Under the pieces are notes generated by a model. It ran no database searches and was not told where the DNA came from. It saw only the letters and a list, made by a program, of their open reading frames with translations. From MGBC114844 sp910585855 (GTDB lineage Bacteria > Bacillota > Clostridia > Lachnospirales > Lachnospiraceae), in assembly GCA_965646165.1 (NCBI GenBank), contig CBFFYP010000064.1:1-26191 (forward strand): a stretch of 26,191 nucleotides of DNA, written 5' to 3'. The translations under genes were made by a program, and so were the position numbers. Below, in pieces: positions 21,736-26,191 of the stretch (positions are counted from its first letter, which is position 1; every line of letters begins with the position of its first letter).

Positions 21736-23483
21736 TGAATAAAAATATAAAACGCCTGCTGATTCTAAATATTCCCTATGTGGTTATGGGATTGATAGCT
21801 ACAAATTTTGGCGAAGCATGGCGATTAGCTGAGGGTGCGGATTCATCTGCAAAAATCCTCAGCTTTTTTTCTACTATTCAGGTAGCACTAAGTAATCCAC
21901 TGCCAACTTTTTATCCCTTAGATATATTAGTCGGTGTTAGCTGTGGTGCAGGACTTCGGTTAGCAGTTTATCTGAAAGGCAAAAATGCAAAGAAGTATCG
22001 GCACAATGTAGAGTATGGTTCTGCAAGGTGGGGGACAGCGAGAGATATTGAGCCTTTTGTGGCGAAAAAATTTGAGGACAATGTGATACTCACAAAGACC
22101 GAAAGGCTGATGATGTCCAACAGACCAAAGAACCCTGCCCATGCAAGAAATAAGAATGTGTTGATTATTGGCGGTTCAGGAAGCGGAAAAACACGATTTT
22201 GGCTCAAACCTAACCTGCTTCAAATGCACAGCTCTTATGTGGTCACAGATCCAAAAGGAAGCATCGTAATCGAATGTGGAAACGCACTTTTGCACCACAA
22301 TTACAACATTAAAATATTTAATACTATCAACTTCAAGAAGTCGATGCATTACAATCCATTCGCTTATATTCATAGTGAAAAGGATATTTTGAAGATGGTA
22401 ACGGCTTTGATTGCCAACACAAAGGGCGATGGTAAAGCAGGGGACGAATTTTGGATGAAAGCCGAAACACTCCTTTATTGTGCTTTGATTGGATATATCC
22501 ATTATGAAGCTCCTGTCGAGGAACAGAACTTTTCCACTCTCATTGAGTTTCTAAATGCTATGGAAGTCCGTGAGGATGATGAAGAATTTCAGAACCCTGT
22601 GGATTTAATGTTTGAAGCATTGGAAAAGAAAAAACCGAATCACTTTGCAGTCCGTCAATATAAAAAATACAAATTAGCGGCGGGCAAAACGGCGAAGTCG
22701 ATCTTGATTTCCTGTGGTGCAAGGCTTGCCTGTTTTGATATTCAGGAGGTACGGGATATTACAGCTTATGATGAATTGCAGCTTGATACTTTGGGAGATA
22801 AGAAAACGGCATTGTTCCTGATTATGTCAGATACGGACAGTACCTTTAATTTCCTAATCTCAATGATTTACACACAGTTATTTAACCTGCTTTGCGAAAA
22901 AGCGGATGATGTGTATGGCGGTCGGCTTCCTGTCCATGTGCGATGCCTGATTGATGAAGCAGCCAATATCGGACAAATACCAAACCTTGAAAGGTTAGTA
23001 GCTACAATCCGAAGCCGTGAGGTTTCAGCGTGTCTTGTGTTGCAGGCACAATCTCAGTTAAAAGCAATTTATAAGGATAATTGTGACACCATTATTGGAA
23101 ATATGGATTCCCGTATCTTTCTTGGCGGCTCAGAACCTACCACATTGAAAGAGTTAAATCAGTCTTTGGGCAAGGAAACTATCGACACCTATAATACTGG
23201 TGAAAATCGAGGGCGGGAAACCTCCCATTCCCTGAATTATCAGAAATTAGGGAAAGACCTTGCTTCTATTGATGAACTGGCAGTCCTTGATGGCAGTAAA
23301 TGTATTTTGCAGTTGCGGGGTGTCCGTCCGTTTTTGTCAGATAAATACGATTTAACACAGCACCCAAATTATAAATACACATCAGACTATGACAAGAAAA
23401 ATGCTTTTGATATTGAAGCTTTTTTAAGCCGCAGATTAAAACTGAAAGCGGATGATCAGTTTGATGTGATACAGATGGATTGA
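21732..23483 (+). CDS. VirD4-like conjugative coupling ATPase (TraG/TcpA class)
   Basis: The 583-residue type IV coupling protein has two N-terminal membrane segments (about 8-25 and 60-80). The sequence YGSARWGTARDIEPF follows, as is usual for VirD4/TraG. Walker A GGSGSGKT is at 147-154, VVTDPKGS near 172-179, and Walker B LIDEAANIGQIPNLE from about 406, with RSREVSACLVLQAQSQL after it. It should pump the relaxase-bound strand into the mating channel. It overlaps pcfB by 4 nt (ATGA). The order PcfB-VirD4-pilin matches Tn1549/CTn-type elements. Confidence 0.95.
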   Translation: MMNKNIKRLLILNIPYVVMGLIATNFGEAWRLAEGADSSAKILSFFSTIQVALSNPLPTFYPLDILVGVSCGAGLRLAVYLKGKNAKKYRHNVEYGSARWGTARDIEPFVAKKFEDNVILTKTERLMMSNRPKNPAHARNKNVLIIGGSGSGKTRFWLKPNLLQMHSSYVVTDPKGSIVIECGNALLHHNYNIKIFNTINFKKSMHYNPFAYIHSEKDILKMVTALIANTKGDGKAGDEFWMKAETLLYCALIGYIHYEAPVEEQNFSTLIEFLNAMEVREDDEEFQNPVDLMFEALEKKKPNHFAVRQYKKYKLAAGKTAKSILISCGARLACFDIQEVRDITAYDELQLDTLGDKKTALFLIMSDTDSTFNFLISMIYTQLFNLLCEKADDVYGGRLPVHVRCLIDEAANIGQIPNLERLVATIRSREVSACLVLQAQSQLKAIYKDNCDTIIGNMDSRIFLGGSEPTTLKELNQSLGKETIDTYNTGENRGRETSHSLNYQKLGKDLASIDELAVLDGSKCILQLRGVRPFLSDKYDLTQHPNYKYTSDYDKKNAFDIEAFLSRRLKLKADDQFDVIQMD

Positions 23484-23502
23484 TAGGAAGGGAAGTGATT
23501 TC

Positions 23503-23814
23503 TTGCATGAAAACCTCAAATTGAATATGGAAGAAAGATTTTGTGAGTATCTTGAAAAATACCACAAAGGATCAGCCAATCCAGTCCCAAGCAAAACACT
23601 TGAGGCTGTTTTTTATTTGAAAGGAACTGACATCAGGAGATTGGTCAATGCCCTGCGATGCAAAGGAAAACCTATTTGCAGTGATTACTATGGCTATTAT
23701 TATGCTGCTAATCAATATGAAGTTAATGGAACGGTTGCACAACTGAATAGCCGTATTCATCAGATGTCTAAGGCGAGAGATGGATTGGAAGGCTGCACAG
23801 AGTATTTGGCATAG
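23503..23814 (+). CDS. Small winged-helix-like ICE protein
   Basis: The 103-residue protein contains TLEAVFYLKGTDIRRLVNAL followed by RCKGKPICSDYYGYYYA, a typical winged-helix arrangement with a beta-wing. A C-terminal helix follows (QLNSRIHQMSKARDGLEG). A TTG start at 23503 is chosen, with GAAGTGAT (23492-23499) a few nt before; the in-frame ATG 23527 is possible. It lies 19 nt after the coupling-protein gene. A regulatory role is likely from the fold but unproven. Confidence 0.7.
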   Translation: MHENLKLNMEERFCEYLEKYHKGSANPVPSKTLEAVFYLKGTDIRRLVNALRCKGKPICSDYYGYYYAANQYEVNGTVAQLNSRIHQMSKARDGLEGCTEYLA

Positions 23815-23846
23815 CTGCATTAGTTTGGATGGAGGTGGTGGTATAT

Positions 23847-23867
23847 ATGATTGTATCAATTAAATAA
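23847..23867 (+). other. Possible 6-residue leader peptide (MIVSIK)
   Basis: ATG 23847 follows GGAGGTGGTGG (23831-23841) and encodes only MIVSIK before TAA. A terminator hairpin begins 10 nt after the stop. The arrangement resembles a translated leader with an attenuator, but such a short frame may be chance. Confidence 0.3.
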
Positions 23868-23877
23868 TTACTTTGGT

Positions 23878-23905
23878 GTCTGCCAAAATTGGCAGGCTAT
23901 TTTTT
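23878..23905 (+). terminator. Terminator before the first pilin gene
   Basis: GTCTGCC (23878-23884) pairs with GGCAGGC (23891-23897), 7 bp with one U-G and a 6-nt loop, followed by six Ts at 23900-23905. A second small hairpin, GGACTG (23919-23924) with CAGTCC (23935-23940), follows before the pilin ribosome binding site. It would lower transcription into the pilin gene or be a control point. Confidence 0.65.
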
Positions 23906-23970
23906 ATCTTAAAACTAAGGACTGGATTGATAGTCAGTCCAATTCCCTTTCAAAGTGAGGAGGAAAATAT

Positions 23971-24183
23971 ATGGGATTTTTTCAATCAGCAGTAGACGTT
24001 CTTCAGACACTCGTAGTTGCCCTTGGAGCAGGTCTTGGCGTATGGGGAGTAATCAATCTTTTGGAAGGCTATGGCAATGATAACCCAGGTGCGAAAAGCC
24101 AGGGCATGAAACAGTTGATGGCAGGCGGTGGGGTTGCATTGATTGGTACGACATTAGTACCGTTGCTTTCAAGCCTGTTTTAA
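23971..24183 (+). CDS. Maff2-family / VirB2-like pilin, copy 1
   Basis: The 70-residue membrane protein has two hydrophobic helices (about 9-30, LQTLVVALGAGLGVWGVINL, and 50-68) around a short conserved polar loop, GYGNDNPGAKSQGMKQLM. This is the Maff2/VirB2-like pilin-type protein of Tn1549-like elements, which probably forms the conjugation channel or pilus base. GAGGAGGAAAA precedes ATG 23971. A near-identical second copy starts at 25988. In related elements this gene is usually followed directly by the VirB6-like gene; here a regulatory cassette intervenes. Confidence 0.88.
   Translation: MGFFQSAVDVLQTLVVALGAGLGVWGVINLLEGYGNDNPGAKSQGMKQLMAGGGVALIGTTLVPLLSSLF
24028..24060 (+). repeat. Direct repeat within pilin gene, copy 1
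   Basis: A 33-nt stretch is identical to 26045-26077 in the second pilin gene. Similarity extends over most of both genes with mainly third-position differences. The two repeats, 2.0 kb apart in direct orientation, could recombine and delete the cassette between them. Confidence 0.8.
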
Positions 24184-24285
24184 GCAACACCACTGTTGTC
24201 GGGTGCAGAAAAACCGATCAGGCGGCGAAAGCTGCCTGTTACATACAGAAAACTCCAATTTTCTATGGGAAAGGAAAAGATGATT

Positions 24286-24972
24286 ATGTGTAAAAGAAAA
24301 ACTTATCCGGCGAATCTGCTGTCCGCTGTCCGCTTTAATGAAATATTTGAAACTCACCTTAATTATGAAAATCTGACTGGCGACCAATTGAAAGGTTTGG
24401 ATTATCTGCTGTCCAAAATGACAGAAAGAGAACAAATAGTAGTCCGCAACTATTTTGTAGATGGAATGAGCAGAAAAGCCATAGGAATGAAATATGCAGG
24501 AATGAGTGAAAACCGTGTCCGTCAGATTATTGCCCATGCATTGAAAAAGATGAAAGGAAGGGAATGGGCTGCGTATGTGTTGGACGGCTATGAAGCAAGG
24601 TCTGTTTCCTTAGAGAAAGCACTTATAATAGAAGAAACACGTTATTTGAAAAACTATAAAATTGTAGGTAAGAAACATGCTTATTATCAGGATTTGACAG
24701 TGCTGAATCTCCCCAAAAGGATTGTTACTGGTCTTGGCAGTGCAGGCGTAACTACGGTCAGGGATCTAATCATCTGGGTGTCTTTTGAAGGGTGGGTTGA
24801 CAGAACCCATAATTTAGGCAGTATGTCAGCGGAGTTGATTATGGCGGAACTTTACAACAGAAATTTTTTGCCTGAGAAATATAAAGAAATTCCATTTGAA
24901 ACAGTTATGCCAAAGATAGATATGGAAGTGAGTGCTTTTCAGAATCTGAATAAATATTTCAATCAGGAATAA
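24286..24972 (+). CDS. Sigma-70 region 4 / RNA polymerase alpha-CTD-like fusion protein
   Basis: The 228-residue protein has no sigma region 2. Residues about 38-90 form a sigma-70 region 4-like HTH: LDYLLSKMTEREQIVVRNYF, then GMSRKAIGMKYAGMSENRVR and QIIAHALKKMKGREW. Residues about 136-195 look like an RNA polymerase alpha C-terminal domain: LTVLNLPKRIVTGLGSAG, VTTVRDLIIW, then HNLGSMSAELIMAELYNRNF. This keeps the alpha-CTD pattern of L.L..R....L..AGV.TV.DL and NLG..S...I...L. It may be a promoter-targeted regulator contacting DNA or polymerase. The start at 24286 is preferred (AAGGA 10 nt before); ATG 24280 or 24265 and TTG 24196 are alternatives. It follows pilin copy 1 by about 100 nt. 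Confidence 0.8.
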   Translation: MCKRKTYPANLLSAVRFNEIFETHLNYENLTGDQLKGLDYLLSKMTEREQIVVRNYFVDGMSRKAIGMKYAGMSENRVRQIIAHALKKMKGREWAAYVLDGYEARSVSLEKALIIEETRYLKNYKIVGKKHAYYQDLTVLNLPKRIVTGLGSAGVTTVRDLIIWVSFEGWVDRTHNLGSMSAELIMAELYNRNFLPEKYKEIPFETVMPKIDMEVSAFQNLNKYFNQE

Positions 24973-25056
24973 TATTGTTGATAAGCCAGTGGGACTGCGG
25001 TTTCGCTGCTTTAATAAGTAAAAGGTATCTGAACACATAGGATTTTGAAATACTTT

Positions 25057-25272
25057 TTATTTTGTGTCTGTATCATCGGGGACATATTCCACAATATCCT
25101 CAATCCGGCAATCCAGTATACAGCAAAGGCGGTTGAGAATCATTGTCTTGACTACCATGTTTTTACGAAGCCTATGAAGCTGAGCTTTATCAATCCCATA
25201 GTCCTTTATCAGCTTATACTGGCTGATATTTTTCTTTTTCAGAGTAACCCAGAGTTTATCGTATTTTAACAT
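25057..25272 (-). CDS. XRE-family (Cro/CI-like) repressor
   Basis: The 71-residue single-domain HTH protein has KLWVTLKKKNISQYKLIKDY, then GIDKAQLHRLRKNMVVKTMI and LNRLCCILDCRIEDIVEYVP. This is the standard short XRE pattern seen in many ICEs. GGAAGGGAGAG precedes the minus-strand ATG at 25272. It is the only minus-strand gene of the element segment. It is convergent with the sigma4-alphaCTD gene and divergent from the small acidic/SymE pair, so it probably controls the shared 25273-25399 promoter region and itself. Confidence 0.85.
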   Translation of the reverse strand: MLKYDKLWVTLKKKNISQYKLIKDYGIDKAQLHRLRKNMVVKTMILNRLCCILDCRIEDIVEYVPDDTDTK

Positions 25273-25291
25273 TTAGCACTCTCCCTTCCAC

Positions 25292-25320
25292 TTGTATTTT
25301 ATATGGCAATCCCGTATAAT
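25292..25320 (+). promoter_or_regulatory. Promoter of the small-protein/SymE pair
   Basis: TTGTAT (25292-25297) and perfect TATAAT (25315-25320) are 17 bp apart. The sequence CTTGTAT (25291-25297) recurs inverted as ATACAAG (25349-25355), bracketing the promoter. The two arms are candidate operator half-sites for the divergent XRE protein. A leader of about 73 nt follows. Confidence 0.65.
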
Positions 25321-25399
25321 AATATGGTGCGTGTATGCTCCCTATTCTATACAAGACCGGGAACAGACAGCCGGAAAAAATAGAAAGGAGAGTGGAGAA

Positions 25400-25573
25400 A
25401 TGACATTGGATTACTTTAAGGACAAACTTTTTGAAATGATGAATGAATGTGATAATGAACTGGATATTGCCGATATTAGTGTCAATGAGCAGGAGAACAC
25501 TTTTACCGTTTCAACAACGGACAGAAGCCGATTTGAAATTAAGTGTAGGAAACTGCCGGACAAGGAGGTTTAA
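25400..25573 (+). CDS. Small acidic ICE protein upstream of SymE-like gene
   Basis: The 57-residue acidic protein (MTLDYFKDKLFEMMNECDNE, then LDIADISVNEQENTFTVSTT) has predicted helix-strand-strand character. AAGGAGAGTGGAG precedes ATG 25400. Its TAA shares its last base with the next ATG, so it is translationally coupled to the SymE-like gene. Function is unknown; the coupling and acidic nature suggest a partner or antitoxin-like role, which is inference. Confidence 0.7.
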   Translation: MTLDYFKDKLFEMMNECDNELDIADISVNEQENTFTVSTTDRSRFEIKCRKLPDKEV

Positions 25574-25761
25574 TGGAGCAAAGAAAACTCACAGTATATG
25601 CCGGAAGCGGAAAAAACTATGCTGTCATACCGCAGATTATTTTACAAGGGCAATGGTTAGGGAAATTTAATTTTAACGTAGGCGATAAAATAATCGTGGA
25701 CTGTCAGACGGATAAAATCACTATAACAAAGGAACAGCCATTATCCGAGCAGGAAAATTGA
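25573..25761 (+). CDS. SymE-like protein (toxin superfamily)
   Basis: The 62-residue protein matches the core of SymE: RKLTVYAGSGKNYAVIPQII, then LQGQWLGKFNFNVGDKIIVD and a final strand TDKITITKEQ. Compare the IPAITLKGQWLEAAGF..G pattern of E. coli SymE, an AbrB-fold, SOS-induced protein controlled by an antisense RNA. AAGGAGG (25562-25568) lies 4 nt before the ATG. The gene is preceded and coupled by a 57-residue acidic protein and followed by two terminators. Whether it is toxic here is not known; in ICEs such genes may be regulators or addiction modules. Confidence 0.8.
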   Translation: MEQRKLTVYAGSGKNYAVIPQIILQGQWLGKFNFNVGDKIIVDCQTDKITITKEQPLSEQEN

Positions 25762-25792
25762 ATATACCGTTGTACTATGGCGACACACCGAA

Positions 25793-25825
25793 CAGGAAAT
25801 CAAAAAGAGATTTCCTGTTTTTTTT
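25793..25825 (+). terminator. Strong terminator after the SymE-like gene
   Basis: CAGGAAATC (25793-25801) pairs with GATTTCCTG (25809-25817), a perfect 9 bp, followed by eight Ts (25818-25825). It ends the small-protein/SymE transcript. Confidence 0.9.
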
Positions 25826-25827
25826 AC

Positions 25828-25869
25828 ATAGTCAGAAGCTGACTGATCATCAGTTGTCTGGCTATTTTT
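25828..25869 (+). terminator. Second terminator with alternative folds before pilin copy 2
   Basis: ATAGTCAG (25828-25835) pairs with CTGGCTAT (25858-25865) with one G-U, followed by TTTTT. The 5' arm can instead pair locally (AGTCAG with CTGACT, 25830-25835 and 25839-25844), and CTGAT/ATCAG can pair inside. This gives mutually exclusive folds of the attenuator kind. Confidence 0.6.
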
Positions 25870-25987
25870 GTGTCTGTTTTCGACCAGTCGGTATACAGGC
25901 AGGAAGAAGGACGGCACAGTACAACTATCAATTCATGACTTCCGGTTATCCTCAAAGGAAACCGGACAATCCAAAGGAGGATTCAAT

Positions 25988-26191
25988 ATGGCTTTTTTTA
26001 ACAGTGCGATAACCGCATTACAGACATTAGTGGTTGCATTAGGGGCAGGTCTTGGCGTATGGGGAGTAATCAATCTTCTGGAAGGCTATGGAAATGATAA
26101 CCCAGGTGCGAAAAGTCAGGGTATGAAACAGTTGATGGCGGGCGGTGGAGTTGCCCTTATCGGTACAACGCTTATACCGCTGCTTGCAGGT
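25988..26191 (+). CDS. Maff2-family / VirB2-like pilin, copy 2 (cut by window edge)
   Basis: The 68 visible residues (MAFFNSAITALQTLVVALGA, then GLGVWGVINLLEGYGNDNPG and GGGVALIGTTLIPLLAG) are nearly the same as the protein encoded at 23971-24183. Differences lie mainly at the first ten residues and at the C-terminal end. AAAGGAGG 6-7 nt upstream supports ATG 25988. The stop is just outside the window. This copy is presumably the one next to the VirB6-like channel gene. Confidence 0.88.
   Translation, partial: MAFFNSAITALQTLVVALGAGLGVWGVINLLEGYGNDNPGAKSQGMKQLMAGGGVALIGTTLIPLLAG
26045..26077 (+). repeat. Direct repeat within pilin gene, copy 2
   Basis: Identical over 33 nt to 24028-24060. 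See the finding on the pilin duplication flanking a regulatory cassette. Confidence 0.8.

Larger units (their letters stand above)
16950..26191 (+). mobile_element. Left part of a Tn1549/CTn-like integrative conjugative element
   Basis: Everything from about the ppdK stop to the right edge is a plus-strand conjugative module: RepA_N, ParA, ParB, DUF3846, PcfB, VirD4 and Maff2 pilin genes. This order is typical of Firmicutes ICEs of the Tn1549/CTn group. The VirB6, VirB4, relaxase and integrase genes expected downstream are beyond the window. The left junction is not proven. It lies somewhere in 16930-17236, because ppdK is intact to its last few codons and the first element gene starts at 17237. 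The right end and any direct repeat cannot be seen. Confidence 0.8.

Noticed and set aside
25045..25269. Plus-strand frame antisense to the XRE gene
   Set aside because: Complementary to a clear HTH gene that has a good ribosome binding site; shadow translation.
25758..26012. 84-codon frame between the SymE-like gene and pilin copy 2
   Set aside because: It runs through two terminators and into the pilin gene in another frame; no ribosome binding site and no protein-like pattern.
1..26191. CRISPR arrays, tRNA, rRNA, transposase genes
   Set aside because: Looked for regularly spaced repeats, tRNA-like clover-leaf signatures and transposase motifs; none convincing. The GGTTCG segments at 153-158 and 7414-7419 belong to the structured RNA, not to a tRNA T-arm.

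Overview
The window looks like a chromosome segment of a low-GC Clostridia member, most likely a Lachnospiraceae gut bacterium. This rests on the era-recO-lipoprotein-glyS-ppdK gene order, a Clostridium-type pyruvate phosphate dikinase, a tandem-OB single-strand-binding-like protein typical of that family, and a Tn1549-like conjugative element. No rRNA, tRNA, CRISPR array or insertion-sequence transposase was seen.

Layout. (1) 1-251: right-hand part of a large structured RNA, followed by typA on the minus strand (327-2156). (2) 2157-2579: divergent intergenic region. (3) 2580-6814: a tightly coupled three-gene operon with a MacB/LolD-type ATPase, a secreted membrane-anchored surface protein, and a MacB/FtsX-type permease. 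(4) 6815-7673: an unusually long non-coding region holding a 141-nt imperfect hairpin (6862-7002) and a second, complete copy of the structured RNA (7215-7510). It ends in a good promoter for the branched-chain aminotransferase gene (7674-8699). (5) 8950-13655: ssb-like gene, era, recO, a lipoprotein gene and glyS. (6) 13645-13923: a start-less coding remnant against glyS, then a terminator, and ppdK (14322-16952).

From just after the ppdK stop to the right edge, the DNA is the left part of an integrative conjugative element (ICE) of the Tn1549/CTn type. It carries two small Cys-rich proteins, a RepA_N replication initiator, ParA, ParB, a DpnD/PcfM-DUF3846 protein, a small conserved protein, PcfB, a VirD4-like coupling ATPase, a small winged-helix-like protein and a Maff2/VirB2-like pilin. 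A second, near-identical pilin gene runs off the right edge. Between the two pilin copies lies a cassette with an unusual sigma-70 region 4 / RNA polymerase alpha-CTD-like fusion protein, a divergent XRE repressor, a small acidic protein and a SymE-like toxin-family protein.

The most notable signals are as follows. The paired structured RNA copies (1-251 and 7215-7510) share loop sequences and show compensatory base changes and plus-strand G-U pairs; I cannot place them in a known RNA family from memory. The sigma4-alphaCTD fusion sits inside a pilin duplication. Tandem terminators precede both pilin genes. An 11-mer (TCTGGCGTCCC) recurs in three separate intergenic regions, once directly at the closing helix of the structured RNA. 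All family assignments come from motif reading; no database search was run.
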